Source: Rhodocollybia butyracea (taxonomy: Eukaryota; Basidiomycota; Agaricomycetes; Agaricales; Omphalotaceae). Taken from it: a DNA stretch of 64,000 bases. Numbering within the stretch: the first letter of the stretch is position 1; each line of letters starts with the position of its first letter. A program made the position numbers and the translations under genes. Under the pieces are notes generated by a model. That model saw only the letters and a program-made list of their open reading frames with translations, was not told where the DNA came from and did no database searches. The stretch is from NCBI GenBank assembly GCA_015501585.1, contig JADNRY010000123.1, positions 62,001-126,000 on the forward strand, given 5' to 3'. This document shows, in pieces, positions 45,109-55,085 of the stretch.

Positions 45109-45831
45109 TCAACATACCGGCCCTTGAATGATATAACCATCGACACACCTCGCAAACAAGTCTCTTAGCAGCTCACAACCCTCTTTCGAATACTTCAAGT
45201 CCGGGTCTTCCATCACCGTAATAACCTTCTCCAGCATCGGCACCATCAGCTGCGCCTCGTCAGGATAAATGAGTTGGCCATTATCACCGAGCCTCATGAA
45301 TGGAAACATCCCTCTCATACCGACGTTGGCCAATTCGAGGGGACAATAGATTGTATCCAAGATCTTCACGCCACGGTAGGGCAGGTCCGAGAGACCGTCA
45401 AGGTCCTTGTCCGCTACCATTTTATTCACCTTGCGCACTTTGGCCATCTTCTCGAAGCTCAAACCAAAGGTTTGACCAAGGTCGTCCATCACGTCCAGGA
45501 ATATAGGCTCCCCATTATTCTCGGGCTCGCGAACCCAGCTGCGGAGGACATCCAGAGCGGCATCGATTGCTTTGATCCCTCGAGAGAACACCTTTTCATG
45601 ATTCTTGGACGGCTTGTAAATGATACCAGCGTCGATGAAGAATTGGCGCGCAGATTCTGCTTCCATGGCGTTGGCACCTTCCTTTACTGTATCGAGATAA
45701 GCTATAGCAGCGCGGAGGACGTCCCCCTTTATGGTATGCCAATGAGAGGCACGGTATGAATACGAGTTGTCGTCGTTGCACACAGAGGAGTGTTTGCCGT
45801 TCTGTTTTAATAATGCGATGTAACCACCCAT
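45109..45831 (-). CDS. Orphan-family protein B
   Basis: Intact 240 aa intronless member of the family. YRASHWHTIKGDVLRAAIAY and LDTVKEGANAMEAESARQFF form the N-terminal half; IDAALDVLRSWVREPENNG the middle; KDLDGLSDLPYRGVKILDTI, ELANVGMRGMFPFMRLGD, IYPDEAQLMVPMLEKV and LRDLFARCVDGYIIQG the C-terminal half. Compared with A and F the acidic DGDDAF stretch after the start is replaced by NGKHSSVCND. It shares FSRGIKAIDAAL with member C, its divergent neighbour 0.9 kb away, so B and C are a head-to-head pair. No known motif, signal or membrane segment. Confidence 0.75.
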   Translation of the reverse strand: MGGYIALLKQNGKHSSVCNDDNSYSYRASHWHTIKGDVLRAAIAYLDTVKEGANAMEAESARQFFIDAGIIYKPSKNHEKVFSRGIKAIDAALDVLRSWVREPENNGEPIFLDVMDDLGQTFGLSFEKMAKVRKVNKMVADKDLDGLSDLPYRGVKILDTIYCPLELANVGMRGMFPFMRLGDNGQLIYPDEAQLMVPMLEKVITVMEDPDLKYSKEGCELLRDLFARCVDGYIIQGPVC

Positions 45832-46359
45832 TATGGAGAGAGGATAGAGAGTCGGAGTTGAACGTTTGAGAGGTTGATTGTTTGAGTTGAAGCAGAGACC
45901 AAGGAGTACTTATATATGGCCTGTGAGTCATGTCTCATCTCATCGATCACGACGACCCCACGCGACCTGCATGTGCCGGCACACGTATGAGTCGGATAGA
46001 CTCTGAGCGATAAATCACGCGACGATTCTGATTACATCTAGTGAATTTGGACAAGTGGTGGTCCTATTTGCTCTCAGTGAATATGGGACTGAGATTGAAT
46101 GTTGGCGCGATTGAATATCTGATGACATTTTAATTTCAATTTGTGCCTACGGACAGCGATTCCAAGTCCGTAGACAATATTAACGCGAGCAAAAAGGGGA
46201 GAAGGTTCAAACGTGCAAGGGGAATTGTGCCGTGCACCAAGAAGCACTCAGTATGTACATATGTACATAGGTATCAGATGAAATCCGAGCTGTCCGCAGT
46301 TGGTCCGCAGGCACAAAGCAGAAATAGAAGAATGCTAAAATGCCCAAACACAGGACATA
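45832..46359. other. Intergenic between orphan-family genes B and C
   Basis: Divergent upstream region; no gene is supported. Confidence 0.35.
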
Positions 46360-46520
46360 ATCGACAACCCACCGTGAAAACACGACCAGCCCGTCAGCTC
46401 CCAATCTCATCCCACTGAGAGCAAAACCATGCCCAGCGATAAACGGATGGCGCCGCTACTGCTACCACTTGTTGCAGCACCGAAAGCTTTGACTGTGATA
46501 CAGAATCAAGCCGGTTCAGG
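46360..46520 (-). pseudogene. 3' fragment of the GPI-type secreted-protein gene
   Basis: Similar to 38880-39060 in the same orientation (shared GCTACTGCTACCACTTG, CCCAGCGATA and GAATC-AGCCGGT blocks), covering the GPI-signal end of the gene at 38.9-39.7 kb. It has several indels and no frame. It is part of a duplicated gene block. Confidence 0.55.
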
Positions 46521-46718
46521 CAATTTATTGCTCAGAGACATATTTTATTAGCGAACGACTTATCTTCGCTAACTACAAGCCAGGCTAGATAGTAGAGATA
46601 GTGTGGCGCATGTACGCGTGAGCTCAATATGATTCACACGAGGCCTCGAGGCATGACTCACACGTTACGCTTCAACTCGAACCATCACCGCCTCTCGACT
46701 CCGTTTCCTCTCTCCATA

Positions 46719-47599
46719 ATGGTTTATTACATCGACTTATTGAAACAAAACGGCGAAGCAGCTTCTGAGTGCTACAAGGACCACGCGTTACGTTACCGGC
46801 ACCGTTACCGTGCCTTGCATTGGCATAACACGAAGGGAGAGGTCCTCCTTGCTGCTATATCTTATCTAAAGAGGGTAAAAAAAGGTGCCCGTGCCGTGGA
46901 AGCAGAATCTGCGTGCCTGTTACTCGTCTACGCAGGTATTATTACCCGGCCTTCCAAAAAATATAAAAAGACGTTTTCCCGAGGAATCAAAGCAATTGAC
47001 GCCGCGCTGGGTGTCACTGCCTGCAAATCACCATAAATTTTCGTGGAAGTGGTAAAATTATATTAAACTTGTGTGCAGATAGTAAAATTATGTTAAAATT
47101 GCATGAAACTTCATGCAATTTTAACATAATTTTACTATTTGCACCAGAATTTATGGTGATTTGCACGCAGTGTGTTCTTCGCAGCTGGGTTCACGAACCT
47201 TCTTATGATAGATACCAACCCGGGCGCTTGGATAAAATGATATTCAACAAGGACATCGATGGCGTTTTTGTGGAAATGTCATATCGCTACAGGAAGATCC
47301 TAGATACAATTTGCTGTCCCCTCGAATTGGCCAACGTCGGTATGAGAGGGATATTTACATTCATGAGACTTGGTGACCTCAGTGGGAAGCGGATCTATCC
47401 TGAGGAGGCGCAGCTGATGGTGCCCGTGTTGAATAAAGTCGTTCCATTGATAAAAGACACGGAGGATTTCGACAACTTGCAGGAGTGCGTTGGGCAGTTG
47501 AGAGACATGTTTGCGAAGTGTCGCGATGGGTATTATATTCGGTATGTCGATTTTTGTTGTATCCCACACCTTACATTGATTCTGACTGTAAGATCTTGA
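46719..47599 (+). CDS. Orphan-family protein C with a transposon-derived candidate intron
   Basis: The first exon (46719-47012) reads IDLLKQNGEAASECYKD, ALHWHNTKGEVLLAAISYL, FSRGIKAIDAALG; the second resumes as VLRSWVHEPS, RYRKILDTICCPLELANVG, IYPEEAQLMVPVLNKV, LRDMFAKCRDGYYIR. They are separated by a 158-bp inverted-repeat element (47015-47172). Read through, it stops within a few codons. Removal of 47013-47170 as a GT-AG intron restores the family frame with one extra Cys. About 30 residues after the HEP motif are missing relative to A, B and F, and the C-terminus runs about 20 residues past the usual YYIxG end. Whether it is expressed depends on splicing of the weak donor GTCACT. Confidence 0.6.
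47015..47172. mobile_element. MITE, 158 bp, CACTG termini, 3-bp TSD
   Basis: Nearly perfect inverted repeat. CACTGC-CTGCAAATCACC on the left is matched by the complement CACTGC-GTGCAAATCACC on the right, and the similarity continues (AGTAAAATTATGTTAAAATT) to a central loop. It is flanked by TGT on both sides (47012-47014, 47173-47175), while the paralogues show the unoccupied GGGTGTTC type site. CACTG ends and a 3-bp duplication fit the CACTA (En/Spm) superfamily. There is no coding capacity. Confidence 0.8.
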
Positions 47600-47889
47600 A
47601 GGTGGAAGACAAACTATGGGAAAAAAAAGACCTGTACTGGCCCGATATTGATCCTGTGTGTTAGCAGGATCGCATACTTATATTCACCCGCTATGTGAAC
47701 TTAGACTTGGCAATACGCATAGTAGCATACTTATCGTAACCTCGGCTCCGGTGTTAATGATGCAAATAATGAGGTTCAGAAGGTATCAATCAGTACTGGT
47801 CAATGTGCCATTTAGGGCACCATTGCTACTAGAGGTCCAACGCTATTTCTGTTAGATAGACACCGAATAAAAAACCTGAAGGAAAAAAA
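47600..47889. other. Spacer between orphan gene C and U6 copy 2
   Basis: No gene; 3' flank of gene C and T-rich 3' flank of the U6 gene. Confidence 0.4.
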
Positions 47890-47950
47890 TAAATATTGAG
47901 ATCCGTAGATCTACCACTCCGGGAAAGCGTGTCATCCTTGTGCAGGGGCC

Positions 47951-47981
<31 letters not shown>

Positions 47982-48005
47982 TTCGTATGTCACCCCGAAG
48001 GGGAC
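47890..48005 (-). ncRNA. U6 spliceosomal snRNA gene, copy 2
   Basis: Minus-strand copy almost identical to copy 1 (38290-38408). It has the 5' stem-loop GTCCCCTTCGGGG, ACAGAGA box (47961-47967), AGC triad and the internal stem-loop GGCCCCTGCACAAGGATGAC, followed by the same non-canonical 3' part and a T-run (complement of 47883-47889). Upstream similarity to copy 1 continues to about 48110 (TCGACTGTCTACAATCAAAT and beyond), so the promoter was duplicated with it. Confidence 0.85.
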
Positions 48006-48167
48006 AGAAGTATAGTGTCCAATAATGGTCCTGATGGGAAGCCATTTGATTGTAGACAGTCGACGGGGAACAAGAACGGTATTGCTATTTTCGGAAATAA
48101 GCGCACAAGGCGCTCAAACGAGTTGTGAAAGAAGTAAAGCTTACGACTGACGCGAAACGCGCGTAAA

Positions 48168-49135
48168 ATTAAGCAAGTACTAAGTCCAGATCCGCCGAAA
48201 AATCTGTCTACATACTTATTTCTCTAGTCACTCTTATCAATTGACTCAAGAAGGGCGAGTCAATGCGGTTAACGCTTCATCCAGGGTCTTGAAGATCTAC
48301 CCACTCTCAACTACTCTCAACCGGGGGTATCGTCGGGAGTGAGCTCCGGGCTCCTAATGCACATCGACTAGCTCGCCGAACGTGAGAGGGCTCCAGCAGA
48401 CTCCATGAAGATGGGAATTTTACTGGGGGTTAGGTACATATTGGGTACATGCCAGATGCGGATACTCCGAAAAAAACAGCCCCTCTGTCGAGAAGCGGCA
48501 AAACCAGACTGAACTTCGATCTCCTACAGCGCATATAACTTTATAGTATTGAAGTAGTATTGAAGTACTCTTTGGCTGCGTCACGGTCACTTCAATCAAA
48601 TCTATAGTAGCACTTTTTCGAACCCCCCATGTGTGTGAATCTCCTGGGCATTAAAGGGCTGGCTCTGAAATAAACCGTTGACTCGTGTTGAATATCGAAT
48701 AGTTACCCTCTTGCGGAAAGACCGTCGATCCCCCACTGGATATTACATAGAACACAACACTATACAAACCTACCACGCCTGTTTCGGGTTTGGCCGTTTG
48801 GACACTAGGTAGGCACTCTAAGAATTCGAATCCGGGATAATCGACACTAGAATTCTGGGTGCTTAGTTCTGTAGTTCTTAGTTCTTGATGCGCCTTGAAA
48901 CATGCCGTTCGAGCTAAATAGTAACGAAGATCCGCAAAAGCCTTTGAGTTTTTTTTTTATTGAGTCAAGCTCAACTCAACTTCAAGTCAAGTTCCTTGAG
49001 GTCCGCATGTGGGTTAATGTGGGTTAATGAGGGGTAATGCAGGGTACCTCTGCTGAACTCGTTTCGGACACGGTACTAGTTGAGAGCTGTTAAGAGGCAC
49101 GATTACACCATCCCCTTTCCCCTTGTAATTATTCT
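48168..49135 (-). repeat. About 1 kb inverted repeat, right arm
   Basis: Reverse-orientation partner of 35886-36900, starting (in that order) at about 49135 and ending with TCGGCGGATCTGGACTTA near 48168-48200. It lies just upstream of U6 copy 2, as the left arm lies upstream of gene A and U6 copy 1. Confidence 0.6.
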
Positions 49136-49152
49136 AATATTCAATCCCAGAG

Positions 49153-49370
49153 ATGTGCTTGGAGATGCGAGTGGGGATGTGAGGCTGGTCTACTACTGCT
49201 TACGCTTAGGTTAAGCCCTTCCGGAAGTCTCGAAATCTCTGATGGATATTTATTGTTCGAGCTCGTGCTTGGAGATGTGAGTGGAGATGCAAGGCTGGTC
49301 TACTACTGCTTAGGCTTAGGTTAAGCCCTTCCGGAAGTCACAAAACTCGAATCTCTGATGTGTATCCAAG
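49153..49370 (+). repeat. Tandem duplication, about 110-bp unit
   Basis: Two adjacent units share TGCTTGGAGATG, AAGGCTGGTCTACTACTGCT and GGTTAAGCCCTTCCGGAAGTC. It is followed by A/T-rich simple sequence (TAATAGGTA repeats, about 49413-49475). Confidence 0.7.
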
Positions 49371-49786
49371 TCTGAAAAAAAACATTGTTACTTGAAGCAT
49401 CTGGATGCAAGTAATAGGTACTTATAATAGGTATAATAGGTATAATCGTACTAGTAATCGTACAAGTAATAGTAATATTATGATAATGTAGTACTATCTC
49501 TCCTTCAAGATCTCTCCTCGTTCCGATTTGAATCTGACCTAATCGACTCGGATAAACAGAAAAAAAAATTCTTCAAGGACGCCGGGGATCCCCGTAACTC
49601 TGATATTTCCGATTCTGGTCCGAAAATTCTGTCACTTCCGACTTTGGTCCGAAAAATGACTCGGAGGTGGAGTTGGTAGTGCTACGTGTGCTACTCACTG
49701 TACCCACTGTACCCACTGTGCGCCCCGCTACATAATGCCGGCCTGAAACTGCCAATAAACACAAGCGAATACAGCGACTCCAAGGC
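49371..49786. other. Intergenic simple-sequence stretch
   Basis: TAATAGGTA-like simple repeats, a repeated CCGAnTnTGGTCCGAAAA pair near 49610-49655, and GTACCCACT x3 near 49697-49720. No gene. Confidence 0.4.
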
Positions 49787-50406
49787 TCAAGCTGGGTTGA
49801 GGAGAGACCAGGGGTCGGGATAGACGATAGCGGCATTATCACCAAGCCTCATAAACGTAAACATCCCTCTCATACCAACTTTGTCCAACGCGACGGGAGA
49901 GTGGACCATATCCATGATCTTTTTGCTGTTGTAGGGCACGTCCATCAGCCCATCGAGGTCTTTATTCGCCATCATCTGCTGCCATCTGGTGCATCCTGGC
50001 GAACGCGGCGAAGGTGGAGGGGTCGTTGCTGGTGCCGCCGGCGAGGTCTGGCATGAAGGTTTGGAGGAGAGAGTTCGACCGTCGCCTTGAGACTCGCGGA
50101 CCCAGCTGCGGAGGATCGTCAACGCGGCTTTGATGAGCGTGGTTCCTTCGGAGAGTGCGTCTTTTTCGGTCGAGGTGGATGAGAGAAGCGTGATGTTTTT
50201 GGAGAGGAAGAATTCACGTGCAGATTGGGCATTCGTCGCGTCTTTTCTTACGGACTCGAGATAGGTGATGGCTGCGCGGAGGACCTCGCCTTTTATGATA
50301 TGCCAGCCTTGCGGTAGCGGTAGCTAAACGATTCGTTTTCTCCCATCTCGTCGAATGCATCGTCGCCGTCGTTGTTGAGTTTGTATAGGAGCAAGGATCC
50401 GCACAT
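49787..50406 (-). pseudogene. Orphan-family pseudogene D
   Basis: The start is at 50406 (MCGSLLLYKLNNDGDDAF). Two extra bases near 50312 (TACCGCAAGG against TACCAAGG in gene A) shift the frame. Further shifts flank a stretch that in another frame reads FMPDLAGG and FAAFARMHQM. The family sequence resumes at NKDLDGLMDVPYNSKKIMD, ALDKVGMRGMFTFMRLGDN, then is truncated after IVYP with an unrelated tail. Not functional as read. Confidence 0.75.
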
Positions 50407-50589
50407 GATTACGATTAGGGAAAGAGAACAGGAGTCGAGTACGTCGAGTACGTCGACGTTGAACGAACGTTGAGAAGGTGGTGGTTCGAGTTGAAAGCTT
50501 GAAAAGAAGAGAAGCAGCAAACGTAACCCCTATTGGCTGACTCAGTTCTCGATTAGGAAATAGTTACATGAACGCAATCATTCTGACAT

Positions 50590-50670
50590 ATACAACCATC
50601 ATCCTCTTCCTCTTCTGTCACCTTCTCCAACACCGGCACCATTAACTGCGCCCAGATGCATACCCCATTA
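50590..50670 (-). pseudogene. Orphan-family C-terminal scrap
   Basis: On the minus strand a short match to the family: AQLMVPVLEKVTEEEEDDG-like sequence. It lies behind pseudogene D, and may be the displaced end of D or of another copy. Confidence 0.55.
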
Positions 50671-50904
50671 TCCCAGACTCATGGTCTCTTCTTCGAGTCC
50701 TTGAAGTTGAAAGATCTACATACGTGAGTACCTCCACAGTTTTCAAGAGACAGATTTATTTAATCGTTCCATTTACTAGATGCGTTACCATGTTCCGACC
50801 TCATGGATGGACACGGTACCCTTCTCCAATACCACGATCAAAGCATTAGACTCTACGCATAAGGCCATTGCTGGAACTCCACAGCGTGACCAGATTCCCC
50901 TTCC

Positions 50905-51790
50905 CGTGTGATTTACTGTTATCAATATGTACTGGAATGGTTTCCAGGACCCGAATTCAAGCGCAAAGCAAGAAAATGGAGTCTTTTTGCGCATAAAGCT
51001 GACCGAACACGCTTCGTCAAACTCGATATCTCAATCCGAGTACAGACTCGATTGATTTACCATGACGGTGGGGATCTGCATGAGATTCAGTCAGTCCCTA
51101 CATGACTAACAGTGCAGTAAGAAGACGAGCGGGCTTTGAAGGTGGCCTCTGTCACGGCCTATGGAGTTAGGTAGCCCCTTGATTAGCTTGTTTGACTTGC
51201 AGCTGACTCCTAGTAAGTTCTCCACAGACACAATAGCTGGAGTTTTATCCTGCCAGTGGTAAACAGACCAGTTTCCGCCTCTTATATGCACTGTTTTCAA
51301 CGAGATACAGGCTATGTTATGTACCTGCACATTCAAACCGAAGCTCAGCAGGAGCTTGACAGGGTTCTGGCACCAGGGGATCTACCGACTTTCTACCTAC
51401 CTACCTACCTACCTACCCTCAAGCCACACTTTCCATATATCTCGGCGGTTGTCCGAGAGGTACTGGTACCGGCCTACTTTCAACGGGTAATCAGCGATAT
51501 GTGCTCACAATACATTTGCATAGGCGTCAACTGACGCCTTTAGCCTTTCGACATCTCGTTACCGAAGAGGATGTTTTTATAGAAGATACTCGATTCCTAA
51601 AGGTCCAAATGTCACGCCCAATGTCTGGTGAGCATACTATACTTATCCTCATTTGTAGTGTTCTGAGCTATGCCTAGGTCCATCTTACACAACGAAGAAG
51701 ATTCAATCCGGATCCTTATCGGCTCAACCCTTCTCGCTTGCTTGATGTCAATAGGAATATGTATAGACCCCAATGTAAGTTTACAAGTTT
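50905..51790 (+). pseudogene. Cytochrome P450 relic (second family)
   Basis: A decayed upstream copy of the P450 at 52.3-54.6 kb. It has EWFPGPEFKRKARKWSL, a helix I remnant, QTEAQQELDRVLAPGDLPTF, YISAVVREVL (ExxR retained in part), and then ILHNEEDSIRILI-type and FNPSRLLDVN-like pieces in shifting frames. A CTAC tetranucleotide run (51393-51417) interrupts it. There is no heme loop and no N-terminal part. Confidence 0.75.
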
Positions 51791-52340
51791 TACAAGTTGA
51801 TATTATATTCATCTCTATCCTATGTACCTAGAAGGACTAAGTTCATTTGGAGGTGTACATATTCTAAATTCAGGGCCAAGCGCCACGGATCTCACTAACA
51901 CTTGCTCTCGATTCTTATCGCTATCGCTGCCTCCTCTGAGTCTCCTCAGTTAATCCCCCCTCAGTTAATCACCACCCACCCACTCCTTGGCGTCTTTCCT
52001 GCGTGGGTCCTCATTTGTTTTCCACCCCATGGCCACCTTACTGTTACCTGTATGTTCACATTTATCATTGATTTATCGTATCCTAGATCCGATGATGTGA
52101 TCGCTTGATTATAAGCGGATTATAAGCTGATAAGTTGTGGGAAGCGATCTGCCCCCTCCATCTCAGCTGTCGCACCTTCTAAGACAGAACCTAAATATTT
52201 GGCAGTAGAGAGGTATGTAAGTTGCAGCAGTCATAAGTCATACTGAATCTATCTTCAGCTGATACAGTCATCTCATAAGTATATGTTTTTTATAAAACGG
52301 ACGGTCTCGACTGCCAAGACGGAAGTTCAAGTAACCCTTC
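51791..52340. other. Intergenic, promoter region of P450-6
   Basis: No gene recognised. Confidence 0.35.
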
Positions 52341-54635
52341 ATGATGTTCAATTTCGACTCGATGCACGCATTAGCCCTTCTTTTCCTCACGTCGGTTCTC
52401 GTTCTATGGGCGCGATCACGGAAGGACTCACGCCCATACCCTCTGCCTCCAGGTCCCAAGAAGCTTCCGATTCTAGGCAACTTGTTCGATATCCCCAGAA
52501 AAGGCTTCATTTGGCTTGACTACATGGAGATGTGTCGCAAATACGGTAATAAATCTCTACTACAATCTCTACTACAATCGAAGATATGCTCAAGGGCCCC
52601 GCCAGATTCTGATATTATTCACCTAAGCGCTCTCGGAAAATTCCATTATCATTCTGGATTCTGCGCAGGCGGTCGGCGATCTTCTTGAGAAGCGGTCCTC
52701 TCTGTACTCGAGTCGGCCTAATTCAGTATGTGACGCCTACTACTATCTAGCCACTATCTCCGTTACACCATACTCAGTTCTTCGTATTTTCAACAGGTTA
52801 TGCTAAACGAGCTAATGGGGTACGTGATTAATCTGGTACATATACACGCGGATTTTTTTTTTGCTTTTCCTTGAATGTTCCCGCTCCCCTAACTGAAGCA
52901 AAAAAAATATCGGCGGTGTCGGATCACCGCGCCCTCTACTAAACAATTACAATAAGTAGATGGGGAAACATGTTAGCGATGCGGCCGAACGACGACATAT
53001 GGAAAGCGCAGCGAAGAATATTCACAAACGCAATCCCTCCGTCAGACGTGAAGCGTTACCATCCGAAGCAAATCGCAGCGACTCATGAACTCCTTCGGGA
53101 CCTCGCGCATTCCGATGATATCATAGGCGATTTGTATACGTGAGTGTCTACAAGTAAGTATAAGAAAGCAGATTTACCAACTTGGATTATATTTAGGTGG
53201 ACCACTGTACTCATCACGGACATAGGTTATGGGATCCAAGGAGAGGAGGCCCTGCCCTTCATCAAGACCACCATGGAAGCACTAGAATCTATAACCCTCA
53301 CTACAACCCCTGGTGCATTTTTAGTAGATCAAATTCCCCTTCGTAAGTAAAACACCATGTATTTCCCCTTCACTCCACTTGTGTAACACGTCACTAACAC
53401 CTCAAAATCCAGTGAAATATGTACCAGAGTGGTTTCCAGGAGCTGATTTCAAGCGTAAAGCGAGAGAATGGAGCCTTTTGCGCACGAAGATGACTGAAGA
53501 CCCTTTTCGTGTAACCAAAGAACGAACGGTAAATGCGTTGTTCGTGGACTGTCACATCCTCATTGACCTATTGTTATGGCTGCTAGGCCGCTGGTACTGC
53601 CACTCCGTCTCTTGTCTCTGTTGCCCTTGAGCAGATAGATCTTAACAAGGACATAGCACAGCAGGAGGAGCTCATCAAGGCGGCCTCTGCGATGGCTCAT
53701 CTAGGTGATAGCCTACCTTATTAGGCTAATAGGCTTTCAGCTCACTCTCTCAAAAGGTGCTACGGACACGATAGTTTCGACTATGGGGGGTTTTATACTG
53801 GTAAACGGCATGGTTTCACTGCCCACTTTATATGCACTGCTAACACACGGCAGGCTATGTTGATGAATCCGGATGTGCAAACCGAAGCTCAACGTGAACT
53901 CGACAGAGTTTTGGCGCCAGGAGATTTACCAACATTTGCCCTCGAGCCAGATCTTCCATACATCCAGGCAATTATTTGGGAGGTGTTGAGGTATTAGAGG
54001 GTCTTGGTTCAATATTCAAGATGTACAACTCACAAGTTGTACATACAGACATCAACCAGTCCTACCTCTATGTTTCCCACATCTCTCTACTGAAGATGAT
54101 GTTTATTCCGGATATCTAATTCCCAAAAACTCGATTATTATGCCCAGTATCTGGTGAGCATACCGTCCTCCTATCACTTGATAGTTTCTGAACAGCGAAA
54201 ATACGATACGCAGGTCAATTTTACACAACAAAGAAGAACATCCAGATCCATATCGATTCAACCCTTCCCGCTTTCTTGATACTAATGGGAAAATAGACCC
54301 CAGTGTCAAAGATATAGGTGCTGCGTTCGGATTTGGCAGGCGCGCTTGTGTGAGTGTCCTTTTCCTGTTCTCACATTTTGGGTAGAGTTGATTTCAGAGA
54401 TATTTATTGATAGCCTGGTAAGGAGCTTGGGCTGGCATCATTGTGGATTGGGATAGCGTCGATTTTGACGTGCTACAGAATCGAGCCGGAGATTGATGAG
54501 CATGGTAACCTTGCGGAGCGAAAAGCGGAGTGGTATCCTGGGCCGACCATTCTCAACCGCCCACTTCCTTTCAAATGTCGGTTTGTTCCTCGCTCCAAAG
54601 ATGTAGAAGCATCTCTGGATATGAAATTTACTTGA
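52341..54635 (+). CDS. Cytochrome P450, second family (O-methylsterigmatocystin oxidoreductase-like)
   Basis: Not from the array family. An N-terminal helix (HALALLFLTSVLVLWARS) is followed by PYPLPPGPKKLPILGNLFDI. Further motifs: SDIIHLSALGK, WKAQRRIFTNAI, EWFPGADFKRKAREWSLL, helix I HLGATDTIVSTMGG, QTEAQRELDRVLAPGDLP, ExxR in IIWEVLR then HQPVLPL, WSILHNKEEHPDPYRFNPSRF, and heme loop AFGFGRRACPGKELG with the Cys ligand. This is the CYP64-like class common in agaricomycetes. One base too many lies near 52637-52642 (GGAAAATTCC where GGAAAATCC keeps the frame from GK to SIIILDSAQ). Otherwise the exon chain is consistent and about 12 introns are needed. The pathway is unknown. Confidence 0.82.
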
Positions 54636-55085
54636 GAAACTGTACTGTGTAAATCTTTGAATGTAATAGTATGTAGGATTTCATTACTGAGGGCAAACGG
54701 TACTTAGCTCCGTGCGCGAGTTATTGCTCCATATGGGAGCGTGATATCTGTGTCAATGAAGGCTTTCGTAGCGTCTTGTTTTTACATAGGTTATAGCAGC
54801 GTGGAGAGGGTGACGACGCATTCAACTATATGGACGAAAGCAACTCATTTGAATACCGCTATTCGATGTACTCATTCCATCATAGTTTGTAGAGGTGCCC
54901 ATGATTGATACTTGAGTACTTTGATGATTTGGGGAAAGAGAAGGAGAGTTGAGGACGCCGACGTTGAGATGGTGGAGGTTTACGTGTGTATGTCTGTTTA
55001 TAAGAGATTAGTGGTGGTTCGAGTTGAGGCTTGAAAAGAGGAAAAGAAAAGAAGCAAGTAAAAGTAACCCCTATCAACTGAGTCT
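54636..55085. pseudogene. Rearranged orphan-family relic E
   Basis: 54768-54800 matches the minus-strand AAITYL region of the family. Directly joined to it, 54800-54890 reads on the plus strand GDDAFNYMDESNSFEYRYS, the N-terminal region. So a break and inversion has placed two parts of one gene head to head. 54900-55080 resembles the upstream leader of members D and F on the minus strand. Non-functional. Confidence 0.6.

Noticed and set aside
45274..45759. 161-codon plus-strand frame opposite orphan gene B
   Set aside because: Antisense to a conserved family member; the family pattern lies on the minus strand.
51393..51417. CTAC tetranucleotide run considered as a CRISPR or telomere-like array
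   Set aside because: A simple microsatellite of six units inside a P450 relic, without spacers.
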